From Gammaproteobacteria bacterium (lineage in GTDB: Bacteria > Pseudomonadota > Gammaproteobacteria > Pseudomonadales > Pseudohongiellaceae): a DNA stretch of 64,000 bases. The translations under genes were made by a program, and so were the position numbers. Numbering within the stretch: the first letter of the stretch is position 1; each line of letters begins with the position of its first letter. The stretch covers positions 87,594 to 151,593 of the forward strand of contig JAPPOG010000069.1 in the NCBI GenBank assembly GCA_028818225.1. Direction: 5' to 3'. Below, piece after piece: positions 1 to 7,555 of this stretch. The notes beneath the pieces are model-generated. The model was given only the letters and a program-made list of their open reading frames with translations, had not been told where the DNA came from and ran no database searches.

Positions 1-2
1 TA

Positions 3-482
3 CGACTAGATGAAGGCGGCGAAGTACTGGCTCCCGGCAATCCGAATCACGCCAATCAAATTATCGATCAACGGGATTTAACGGAATGGATTGTGAGACT
101 CGCAGAAAATCGCGTGGCTGGCGACTTTAACGCCACTGGTCCTGACTTCAGATTGACTATGAGTACGCTGCTCTCAGCTGTTGGTGCTGCCGTTGACAGC
201 GACTATGTTCTTAGCTGGATTCCTGAGGGTTTTTTGGAACAACAAAATGTTGCTCCCTGGAGTGACATGCCTACATGGATTCCCGGTGATACTCTTTCCT
301 ATGTCGATATTGAGCGAGCGCTGAATACAGGATTAACTTTCCGCAGCATCGAACAAACTGCCAGAGATACCCTTGAATGGGACAAAGCTCGACCGGCAGC
401 GGAACGAGAAAATCGACGGGCAGGCTTAAGTCGTGAACGTGAACGGGAAATTATTGCCCTTTGGAAAAATCGTCACGCCTGA
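3..482 (+). CDS. NAD-dependent epimerase/dehydratase-like reductase, C-terminal part (5' truncated by window edge)
   Basis: The reading frame is open from base 3, so the start lies outside the window; 159 residues are visible. The segment reads LAPGNPNHANQIIDQRDLTE, then VAGDFNATGP, and ends with a basic helical tail (GLSREREREIIALW). This layout is familiar from extended-SDR reductases of the isoflavone-reductase/NAD-epimerase type, in which a VLAPG-type strand, a DxRDL motif and an FNATGP motif lie in the C-terminal half. The Rossmann glycine motif would be upstream and cannot be checked. The substrate is unknown. A GTG at 93 could be mistaken for the start, but coding continues upstream of it. 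No gene follows on this strand for about 680 bases. Confidence 0.75.
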   Translation, partial: RLDEGGEVLAPGNPNHANQIIDQRDLTEWIVRLAENRVAGDFNATGPDFRLTMSTLLSAVGAAVDSDYVLSWIPEGFLEQQNVAPWSDMPTWIPGDTLSYVDIERALNTGLTFRSIEQTARDTLEWDKARPAAERENRRAGLSREREREIIALWKNRHA

Positions 483-994
483 TCCTGTTAAAACCCAAAA
501 ACTGAAACGAATCGCGGTTCTTATGTGCAGCATCGATCATAAGCATCACGCGGTAATTCGTATTTTGCATGCGAACGTCGAGAAAATTTCGGCCTGTTCC
601 TCCATGGGACAATTATGGTGATTGAGAATTCAGGTAAAAAACCTATGGAGTCAATTTTACTGGTGTTCTTGAGGACCCGGAATCAGATGAAATGCTGAAA
701 GCGGTCAAAGCAATTGCAGCAAGCAAACATGAAAAGATTTTCCAATCACGAGCGATGCTTTGGGAATTAGAACTATTTTGGGTGGCTAGGTGCTCTTTCG
801 CCAGGCTGACTTAATCCGCAATAGTTTAGCTTCTATCACTTAAATTGCTGCTCAAAAATTAATAAGACACGTTCATATTCTGTTCAGGCTGTACTCTTTA
901 ATCTCCTGTAACTAGCGGAATCGTTAGGCAAAGCAGGCATTCCTCGCAAAACCCACATCTTGTTGTCCTGTTTAGTGCTGACATTATTTCCGTG
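483..994. other. intergenic stretch with possible decayed coding sequence
   Basis: No intact gene is visible. On the plus strand about 640-812 one frame reads like protein (TGVLEDPESDEMLKAVKAIA, continuing to a stop near 812), but it has no start codon or ribosome binding site and is interrupted upstream by a TAA. It may be a degraded gene fragment of unknown family. The last part, about 850-994, is non-coding and leads directly into the terminator hairpin at 995-1038, so a short untranslated transcript could end there. Confidence 0.3.
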
Positions 995-1038
995 AATCCC
1001 CACTCATCTATATGGCGGATAGGGAGTGGGGATTTTTT
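995..1038 (+). terminator. strong Rho-independent terminator without an adjacent upstream gene
   Basis: AATCCCCACTC (995-1005) pairs perfectly over 11 bp with GAGTGGGGATT (1024-1034), and the right arm runs into six T residues (1033-1038). This is a classic plus-strand intrinsic terminator. The nearest plus-strand gene ends 512 bases upstream, so it may end a long 3' UTR or a small RNA. Confidence 0.8.
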
Positions 1039-1160
1039 ATTCCTTTCAACTTATTCGATTTTTCTGGGTTTATTGCCAGCTTGATCTGAAGTAAATCTTT
1101 GATAAGATTCAGTTTTTGCCATTCGCGCGGGGAAGACTGCGCGATGGACCGCAGAATCCA

Positions 1161-2522
1161 ATGACAGCAAGCAGCCTCGCGCCCTCTCGATTTTCAAAGT
1201 TCTGGTTACCCATTCTGTTGGCCAGTTTTCTGGCAATTTCTCCTCGGCTTGGCGCCCAAACCGCTGATATAGCGGATTTCGCGGTTCCGGCAGACATGAG
1301 CAATGTGCATTTCTACCTAATAACCGTGGATGTAGGAGATTCAGTCTGGGATAACTTTGGCCATACCGCTCTCAGGGTGCGGGATGAAAGCAACAATACT
1401 GATACAGTTTTTAATTGGGGATATTTCAGTTTTGGCGATGGAGTTGTTGCCTTCTCCTGGAATTTTTTTAAGGGAATAATGAATTACAGCCTGGTTACCA
1501 ATTCTCCCCGCCAGGAGTTTGCAATGTACCGCGCACAGGAAAGAACGGTATGGCAAGACAGAATAAATCTGACTAATCCGCAGAAGGCAAGATTGTATCG
1601 TCGCCTTTTGTGGAACCTGGAACCAGCCAACGTCCAGTATCCTTATCAGTACTTCTTTGATAATTGCACGACCAAGGTTAGAGACTATCTGGATGAGGCA
1701 CTGGTTGGTAGTATCAGTCAGCAATATACTGGCGACACCGCTGTTACGTTTCGAGAACAGGTGCAGGCTCACTATGAGTCGGTTGGCTTGGTCGGGTTCT
1801 CGCTCGAAATTCTGATGAACAGCAATATCGATAGAAACATGACGGAATGGGAAGACATGTTTCTGCCATTGAAATTGCGTGAGCGTCTAATGGGCGTTCG
1901 TTCGGACGTTGCAGAGAACGGAGAGCAACTCATGTTGTTATCTGACCCACAGATTTTTGACTCATACCCACCACCAACAGCTGATTCTAACCCTTACCAG
2001 ATAGCATCGCTGGTTTTAGTCGCTCCGGTATTATTTCTGGGTTTAATGTTAAAACGAATTCCACAATCCTATTTCGCTACTCACTCACGCATTGGCTTTA
2101 AAGCGGCTGGAATTAATTTCAGGATATTGGGATTGCTTGGATTACTTACGGCAGTATTCAGTGGCGTCTATGGCATCTTGATGTTGGGAAGTTGGTTCGT
2201 ATCGGATCACGTGGACACCCACCACAATATAAACCTCTTGTTGTTCTGGCCAACTGATATTTTAGGAGTTGTAGTTTCACTGCGTTGGTTGTTGCTATGT
2301 AAACCCTGGCCCATGACTCACAATAGTGCGCCTTTTATAAATTATTATTTGATGGCACATGTGGCGGGAATGATCTTGTATGGGTTTATCGCTTTTTTCG
2401 AATTGGTGACTCAATCAATCGGCAACATCGCCTTGTATGTTGTCCCAGGTTTTCTGTTATTTACATTAATGATCTGGCTTGTTGGTTTTGAACCGGCCAA
2501 GCCAAAAAACATGTTTTTCTAG
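1161..2522 (+). CDS. Lnb-like protein: DUF4105 periplasmic domain plus five membrane segments
   Basis: The N-terminal half matches the DUF4105 (Lnb N-terminal periplasmic) family. It has a conserved NFGHTALRV motif with a histidine at residue 68 and a DNCTT motif with a cysteine at residue 169, a pair expected to be catalytic. The C-terminal half has five hydrophobic segments (about residues 278-296, 314-338, 352-374, 388-408 and 417-438). This matches the 5-TM architecture of Lnb, a lipoprotein N-acyltransferase described in Bacteroides. Start choice: the ATG at 1161 places a good signal sequence (KFWLPILLASFLAISPRLGA) at the N terminus; an upstream in-frame TTG at 1116 lacks a clear ribosome binding site. 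An esterase gene follows after 9 bases. The acyltransferase role is inferred from architecture only. Confidence 0.72.
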   Translation: MTASSLAPSRFSKFWLPILLASFLAISPRLGAQTADIADFAVPADMSNVHFYLITVDVGDSVWDNFGHTALRVRDESNNTDTVFNWGYFSFGDGVVAFSWNFFKGIMNYSLVTNSPRQEFAMYRAQERTVWQDRINLTNPQKARLYRRLLWNLEPANVQYPYQYFFDNCTTKVRDYLDEALVGSISQQYTGDTAVTFREQVQAHYESVGLVGFSLEILMNSNIDRNMTEWEDMFLPLKLRERLMGVRSDVAENGEQLMLLSDPQIFDSYPPPTADSNPYQIASLVLVAPVLFLGLMLKRIPQSYFATHSRIGFKAAGINFRILGLLGLLTAVFSGVYGILMLGSWFVSDHVDTHHNINLLLFWPTDILGVVVSLRWLLLCKPWPMTHNSAPFINYYLMAHVAGMILYGFIAFFELVTQSIGNIALYVVPGFLLFTLMIWLVGFEPAKPKNMFF

Positions 2523-2531
2523 AGCAATCCC

Positions 2532-3494
2532 ATGAAAGTTTTGCGCAGTCCGGAAGCGGTCCGAGCCAACAAACTTGATCCCATGGCGCAGAAAGTGGCC
2601 GATGCAGCCGCGCGTTTACCGCAAATCGAAGACGGTTCGCCGGAGGATGCTCGCGCGATGCGTCGTGAGCGAGGCAATCCCTTTGCGCCAGACCCCGCGG
2701 AGCTTGAAAATATCGAAGATATCGAAATTCCTATTCAATCTGGTTCCCTGATGCTTCGAATCTACCGACCTTTTGGCTGGAAACAGAAATTAGGGTCGGC
2801 TCTGATTTTCTACCATGGAGGAGGTTTCGTGCTTGGAGATGTTGAACAATACGATACTGTTGTTCAACATCTTGCCGCCAAGAGTGGTTGCATTGCTATA
2901 TCAGTGGAATATCAGTTAGCTCCAGAAAACAAGATTAAAGGAATTCACCAGGATGGGTTCGATGCATACTGCTGGATCAGAGAAAATGCAGCCGACCTGG
3001 GGATTGACAAAAACAGGATTGCTGTTGGCGGAGACAGTGCTGGTGGGAATTTAACTATTGGTGTCGAGTTACTTTGCAAACAAGCAAACTATCCCGTTCC
3101 AAAGTACCAGGTACTAATCTATCCCTCGGTAGATTTGCCAATGAGTTTCCCTTCCGTAGAAGAATTCGGTGAAGGATACTTTCTCACTAGCAAAGGGATG
3201 ACTTGGTTTCGCAGTCACTATCTCGAATCACCAGTTCAGGCTAATGATCCTGACTTACTTTTTTTAGAAAGAGATGTCAGTGGTTTATCCCCCGCTTTTG
3301 TTGTAACCGCCGGTTTCGATCCGTTGAGGGATGAGGGTAAGGCCTTTGCTGATCACCTCGAACAACAGGGTGTGCCAGCAGAGCATGTTTGCTATACCGA
3401 CATGATTCACGGATTTATATCATTCGCCGGAGGTATCGGGGCTGGTATGGAATTAATCGAAGCAATTGCAAGCAGACTAAAAACTGAATTGTAG
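2532..3494 (+). CDS. alpha/beta hydrolase, hormone-sensitive-lipase (HSL) family esterase
   Basis: A 320-residue cytoplasmic esterase; no signal peptide is visible. The oxyanion-hole motif HGGG is at residues 95-98. The nucleophile elbow GDSAGG has Ser169, the acid is probably Asp263 (GFDPLRDEG) and the base His293 (MIHGF), giving the full HSL-type triad. Family members hydrolyse short- to medium-chain carboxyl esters. The gene starts 9 bases after the Lnb-like gene, so the two are probably co-transcribed, and a hairpin terminator follows directly. Natural substrate unknown. Confidence 0.85.
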   Translation: MKVLRSPEAVRANKLDPMAQKVADAAARLPQIEDGSPEDARAMRRERGNPFAPDPAELENIEDIEIPIQSGSLMLRIYRPFGWKQKLGSALIFYHGGGFVLGDVEQYDTVVQHLAAKSGCIAISVEYQLAPENKIKGIHQDGFDAYCWIRENAADLGIDKNRIAVGGDSAGGNLTIGVELLCKQANYPVPKYQVLIYPSVDLPMSFPSVEEFGEGYFLTSKGMTWFRSHYLESPVQANDPDLLFLERDVSGLSPAFVVTAGFDPLRDEGKAFADHLEQQGVPAEHVCYTDMIHGFISFAGGIGAGMELIEAIASRLKTEL

Positions 3495-3502
3495 TCAAAA
3501 CG

Positions 3503-3527
3503 AAGCCGAGCATTGCTCGGCTTTGTT
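3503..3527. terminator. bidirectional Rho-independent terminator between the esterase gene and pal
   Basis: AAGCCGAGCA (3503-3512) pairs perfectly with TGCTCGGCTT (3514-3523) and is followed by T-rich sequence on the plus strand. On the minus strand the hairpin is followed by CGTTTTGACT. The flanking genes converge here, so it can serve both. Confidence 0.75.
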
Positions 3528-3542
3528 AGTTGTAATGAATAA

Positions 3543-4085
3543 TTACTCGGTCACTATTTCTACGCGACGATTGCGCTGATAGGCAGTTTCAGAAGTGCCG
3601 CGATCAGCTGGTCTCTCTTCACCATAACTCACAGATTCAATCTGGTTACGTGCCGCACCGTTAACAATCAGATAATTCTGAATACTGTTATTGCGTCGTT
3701 CGCCCAGTGCCAGGTTATATTCCCGGGTACCGCGCTCATCGGCATGGCCTTCCAAGCGAATACGTTTACTGGGATTAGCAGCTAAGTCCTGTGCGTGAAA
3801 GTTCAATACATCACGATCAGCCTGGCGAAAATCGGCGATATCAAAATCGAAGTAAAACACGCGAGTTGCAAGCGCGGATCGTCTCATACGTTCTTCTGCG
3901 GCTGCCGCCCGAGCTGCGGCGGCATCTTCTAATTCTTGCGTTCGCCTGGTGGTAGCATCAATCCCGGACTCACCACTGTCTGCAACTTCACTTGCATCGG
4001 CTTCTTCACTGGTAGAGCTGCAGGCTACTACCGTGCTTAAGGCGAATAGGAGTAGTGCAAGTTTAAAGAGATGATTTATTTTCAT
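3543..4085 (-). CDS. pal: peptidoglycan-associated lipoprotein Pal (OmpA family)
   Basis: A 180-residue outer-membrane lipoprotein. The lipoprotein signal peptide ends in a lipobox (STVVAC) with the lipidated Cys22. A low-complexity, Ala/Glu-rich linker follows (about residues 23-70), then an OmpA-like peptidoglycan-binding domain beginning VFYFDFD with LEGHADERGTREYNLALGERR, the conserved diaminopimelate-binding region. Length and layout are those of Pal, which links the outer membrane to peptidoglycan as part of Tol-Pal. The usual neighbours tolQRAB and cpoB are absent here, so this could be a stand-alone copy or a Pal-like paralogue. Confidence 0.85.
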   Translation of the reverse strand: MKINHLFKLALLLFALSTVVACSSTSEEADASEVADSGESGIDATTRRTQELEDAAAARAAAAEERMRRSALATRVFYFDFDIADFRQADRDVLNFHAQDLAANPSKRIRLEGHADERGTREYNLALGERRNNSIQNYLIVNGAARNQIESVSYGEERPADRGTSETAYQRNRRVEIVTE

Positions 4086-4444
4086 GTTGAATACCTGCTT
4101 TTAGACAAGGGCAGAAAATCTCGGCAAGTCAGTGTCTTAAATGGAAGGCGCAGAATACCCCATTTGTATGTTCAAATCCATTCAGTGAACTCAATAGTTA
4201 AGGGCTGGCAAAGCGAGCTTGAGTGCTGAATTTATTGAAGATTTTTGTATTTCTATGGGTCTGGCATGGCGTCGAGCAAGCGTTCGATTCTTCTACCCTA
4301 TTTGGGGAGTTTAGTGTTAATCTCTTGTCGCTTTTTAGAAGTAACAACTTATTGCATGCAATTACAAAAAACCGGCGCGATTGAGATAGCGCAACTAATT
4401 GCAGGAATAAGCCTAGAGGGATAGTCCGACCGAGGAGATGAAGA
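4086..4444. other. divergent intergenic region between pal and the ACAD operon
   Basis: No coding sequence is supported in these 359 bases. The region should hold the divergent promoters of pal (minus) and the 4445-9437 operon (plus). The only ordered element seen is the perfect palindrome at 4351-4362, listed separately. No clear -35/-10 pair could be assigned by eye. Confidence 0.5.
4351..4362. promoter_or_regulatory. 12-bp perfect palindrome, possible operator
   Basis: ATTGCATGCAAT is a perfect palindrome 82 bases before the GTG start of the first acyl-CoA dehydrogenase. Its position fits an operator for a dimeric repressor of the catabolic operon, but no regulator gene is adjacent and the motif is not one I can assign to a named family. 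Confidence 0.3.
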
Positions 4445-5644
4445 GTGAACGCTGATTTTACAGCAGAAGATTTGGCCTTTCAGGAAGAAGTTCGCAGCTT
4501 TCTGGAGAACGAGTTTCCAGCAGAGTATCAAGCGAAAATCGATGCCAATATTCGCCTTAGCAAAGAGGAGATAATTAACTGGCAGAAAATTCTCTATAAA
4601 AAAGGTTGGGCAGCTCCCTCCTGGCCAGTAGAGTATGGTGGCACCGGCTGGACGCAAATTCAGCAGCATATGTTTGCCACTGAAATGGGATTGATTGGTG
4701 CACCGGATCCTGTTCCCTTTGGTATGAAAATGGTTGCGCCAATCATCATGGCTTATGGCAATGATGAACAGAAAGCGCGTTTTTTGCCGGATATTCTGGA
4801 AAGCAATGTATGGTGGTGCCAGGGCTATTCTGAACCCAATGCCGGCTCCGATCTGGCATCCTTAAAAACAGCCGCAGTACGCGATGGTGATCATTATGTC
4901 GTTAATGGAGCCAAGACCTGGAATACTTATGGCCAATATGCAGACTGGATCTTCTGTCTGGTAAGAACCGATAACACCGTTAAGAAACAGGAAGGGATTA
5001 GCTTTCTTCTTATCGATATGAAATCTCCCGGCGTATCGCTTAAACCAATTTATTTACTGGATGGGCATGCGGAAGTAAACGAAGTCTTCTTTGATGACGT
5101 AAAAGTCCCCGTTGAAAACCTGATCGGCGAAGAGAACAAAGGTTGGACTTATGCCAAAGTCCTGCTTACCCATGAGCGCACCAATATTTCAGGTGTTCCG
5201 CGCGGCAAGCGTCGCTTGCGTGCATTGAAACGTATCGCAGCAGAAACCGACGACGGATTCGGTAATTCTATGATGGAAAACCAGACTTTCCGCAATCGAG
5301 TTGCCAGTATCGAAATAGAATTGAAGGCGCTTGAATACGCAGAACTACGAACACTTGCATCTATATCTACAGGCAAGGCCCCTGGTCCGGAATCATCGAT
5401 TCTGAAGATTGTTGGCACAGAGCTGGCACAACGTATCGATGAAATCTTTGTGGATCTTGCTGCCTATCATTGTCTTCCCTTTGTGCCCGAACAATTCGAA
5501 GATGGCTTTCAGGGTACTCCATTGGGGCCAGGTAACTCAGCAGCTTCCGCGTTGACTTATTTCAATAACCGCAAGGCGTCAATCTACGGTGGCTCTAATG
5601 AAATTCAACGTAACATAATATGCAAAGCAGTATTGGGCTTATAA
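4445..5644 (+). CDS. acyl-CoA dehydrogenase (large subunit of an adjacent ACAD pair)
   Basis: A 399-residue flavoprotein catalysing alpha,beta-dehydrogenation of an acyl-CoA. Domain order is N-terminal helical, middle beta (WCQGYSEPNAGSDLASLKT from about residue 123, the FAD/substrate loop) and C-terminal helical. Near the C terminus the motif is YGGSNEIQRN, with Gly where MCAD-type enzymes carry their catalytic Glu, so the base must lie elsewhere or in the partner subunit. The start is the GTG at 4445 behind a clear GAGGAG. It is the first gene of a five-gene operon; the second ACAD follows after 18 bases. Such adjacent unlike pairs often form alpha2beta2 heterotetramers in steroid and side-chain catabolism. 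Substrate unknown. Confidence 0.9.
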   Translation: MNADFTAEDLAFQEEVRSFLENEFPAEYQAKIDANIRLSKEEIINWQKILYKKGWAAPSWPVEYGGTGWTQIQQHMFATEMGLIGAPDPVPFGMKMVAPIIMAYGNDEQKARFLPDILESNVWWCQGYSEPNAGSDLASLKTAAVRDGDHYVVNGAKTWNTYGQYADWIFCLVRTDNTVKKQEGISFLLIDMKSPGVSLKPIYLLDGHAEVNEVFFDDVKVPVENLIGEENKGWTYAKVLLTHERTNISGVPRGKRRLRALKRIAAETDDGFGNSMMENQTFRNRVASIEIELKALEYAELRTLASISTGKAPGPESSILKIVGTELAQRIDEIFVDLAAYHCLPFVPEQFEDGFQGTPLGPGNSAASALTYFNNRKASIYGGSNEIQRNIICKAVLGL

Positions 5645-5662
5645 GGATAAAGAGGTAGTAAA

Positions 5663-6796
5663 GTGGATTTTTCATATTCAGAAGTTCAATTAATGCTGCA
5701 AGACTCTGTCCAGAAATTTGTGCATAAGAGTTATGACCATGAAACACGCAGCAAGATTGTCGAAAGTGAAGATGGGTATAGCAAAGAAAACTGGCAGCTG
5801 TTTGCAGAACTCGGTTGGCTAGCAGTACCATTTACTGAAGAAGATGGTGGGCTCGGTGGTTCCGCAGTCGATTTAATAGTCATTATGGAAGAGTTTGGCA
5901 AAGCCAACCTGGTTGAGCCATTTACTGCTACAGCAGTACTTAGTGGCGGACTGATAGCGGAACTGGCGGAAGCAGAAACCAAAGCCAGTTTATTGGAGCA
6001 ATTAGTAACAGGAAACTTGCAGTTAGCTTGCGCCTATGCTGAAACAGGCAGTCGTTTTAATCTGGGTAAGGTAGCGACGACCGCGACAACGAGCGGTGAT
6101 GATGTGCTTATCAATGGCAAAAAGATCGCCGTATTAAATGCGTCAAATGCTGATCAGATCCTGGTAGTAGCGCGGGAGTCTGGCGAAGAGACAGACGCTG
6201 AGGGTATTTCCATTTTCAGGGTAGATGCCAATGCTGACGGTGTGTCTATAAATGCATTTACTAATATGGATGGCAAGAAATCATCCGAGGTTACTTTTGA
6301 GAATGTGAAAGTTTCTGCGGAGAGCCGGCTCGGTGAGGCTGGAAAAGCACTGCCTGCCTTACAAAAAATCATTGACCGTGCCACGGTAGGAGTAAGCGCC
6401 GAAGCCCTTGGTGCGCTGGAATCCCTGCTACAAAAGACCGTCGAGTACAGCAAGACCAGAAAGCAATTTGGCACCATTATTGGCAGCTTTCAGGCATTGC
6501 AGCATCGCATGGCAGATATGTTTATCGAATGCCAGTTGGCACGCTCTATTGTCGTCATGGCAGCGATGCAATTGGACAGCTCGGCAGGAGACCTGGAGAA
6601 AACCAAATCTGTTTCTGCCGCCAAGAGCAGAGTCGGTAAAGCCATACGCCATGTCGGTCAGGAGTCTATTCAGATTCATGGCGGCATCGGCGTGACCGAT
6701 GAATTAGACGTTGGGCACTTATTCAAACGGGTAACGGCAATCGATATCATGTTCGGCAATGCTGATTATCATACCGAGCGTTTCGCCTCTCTATAA
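5663..6796 (+). CDS. acyl-CoA dehydrogenase family protein (small subunit of ACAD pair)
   Basis: A 377-residue ACAD-fold protein, divergent from the gene before it. It keeps the ACAD C-terminal helical domain (KTRKQFGTIIGSFQALQHR and QIHGGIGVTDELDVG), the latter typical of the companion subunit in heteromeric ACADs. The middle-domain loop is degenerate (CAYAETGSRFN in place of the usual EPxAGSD). The start is the GTG at 5663 behind AGAGGT. Likely role: partner of the preceding dehydrogenase. It could instead be an independent enzyme with its own substrate. Confidence 0.87.
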   Translation: MDFSYSEVQLMLQDSVQKFVHKSYDHETRSKIVESEDGYSKENWQLFAELGWLAVPFTEEDGGLGGSAVDLIVIMEEFGKANLVEPFTATAVLSGGLIAELAEAETKASLLEQLVTGNLQLACAYAETGSRFNLGKVATTATTSGDDVLINGKKIAVLNASNADQILVVARESGEETDAEGISIFRVDANADGVSINAFTNMDGKKSSEVTFENVKVSAESRLGEAGKALPALQKIIDRATVGVSAEALGALESLLQKTVEYSKTRKQFGTIIGSFQALQHRMADMFIECQLARSIVVMAAMQLDSSAGDLEKTKSVSAAKSRVGKAIRHVGQESIQIHGGIGVTDELDVGHLFKRVTAIDIMFGNADYHTERFASL

Positions 6797-6814
6797 TTCC
6801 AGAAGGATCCTGCC

Positions 6815-7537
6815 ATGAGTGAACTTGTTTTTGTTCGGCATGGGCAGGCGTCCTTCGGCCAGAAATCTTACGATAAACTCAGTGAGCTCGGCATCGAGCA
6901 GGCTAGAATTCTCGCTCAGCATTGGCAAGCACTGGGGGAAGAATTCGATCATATTTACGCCGGTTCTCTGCTACGTCAGCAGGAAACTGCCCGTGAGCTA
7001 TTACCGCTAGTGAAGAATAATGTTTCAGCGCCAGAAACCCACGAGGGGCTGAATGAATACAGTGGCGATGCCATAGTTAAGATACATCTGCGTGATCAAG
7101 GTGAAGAGTTACAATCAGATTTTGAATTTGGTGGTACCTTTGCCAATAACGAAGATGAAAAAAGGTCTTTCCAGTCTGTATTTGAAGAGGCCACAGACAG
7201 ATGGCTAAATGATGAGTTAGAACCGTCAGAAACTGAGCCCCATTTTGAATCCTGGAATGAATTCAAGAGCAGGGTCTTCGCCGCCTTCGATGACATCATG
7301 GCACGTCACAGCGGTGGCAGTCGCGTTCTGGTTGCCACGTCAGGGGGGGTAATTGCCCTGGCACTGCAACGTGTGTTGCAATTTCCTGATGAACAGGTCA
7401 TTAGAACTAATTGGATGGTGCACAATAGTTCGGTTACTCGGATACGCTATGGAAGTGGTAAGATTTCCCTCACCCAATTTAACAGCTTGCCGCACCTGGA
7501 AAAGGAAGGCATGCAAGAATTCGTTACTTACCGTTAG
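6815..7537 (+). CDS. histidine phosphatase family protein (phosphoglycerate-mutase fold)
   Basis: A 240-residue protein starting with the branch-1/2 histidine phosphatase signature RHGQAS; His9 is the expected phospho-acceptor. The downstream motif that normally carries the second catalytic His (SHGG) reads TSGG here (VLVATSGGVIALAL), a variant that occurs in a subset of the superfamily. It sits 18 bases after the ACAD pair and before an ACAD10/11-type kinase, so it probably acts on a phosphorylated acyl-CoA pathway intermediate or a small phosphate ester. That role is inferred from context only. Confidence 0.82.
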   Translation: MSELVFVRHGQASFGQKSYDKLSELGIEQARILAQHWQALGEEFDHIYAGSLLRQQETARELLPLVKNNVSAPETHEGLNEYSGDAIVKIHLRDQGEELQSDFEFGGTFANNEDEKRSFQSVFEEATDRWLNDELEPSETEPHFESWNEFKSRVFAAFDDIMARHSGGSRVLVATSGGVIALALQRVLQFPDEQVIRTNWMVHNSSVTRIRYGSGKISLTQFNSLPHLEKEGMQEFVTYR

Positions 7538-7555
7538 TTAAACTGGATAACAGCA

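Noticed and set aside
433..621. 62-residue ORF after the epimerase-like gene
   Set aside because: Overlaps the end of the real gene, has no recognisable domain and no ribosome binding site.
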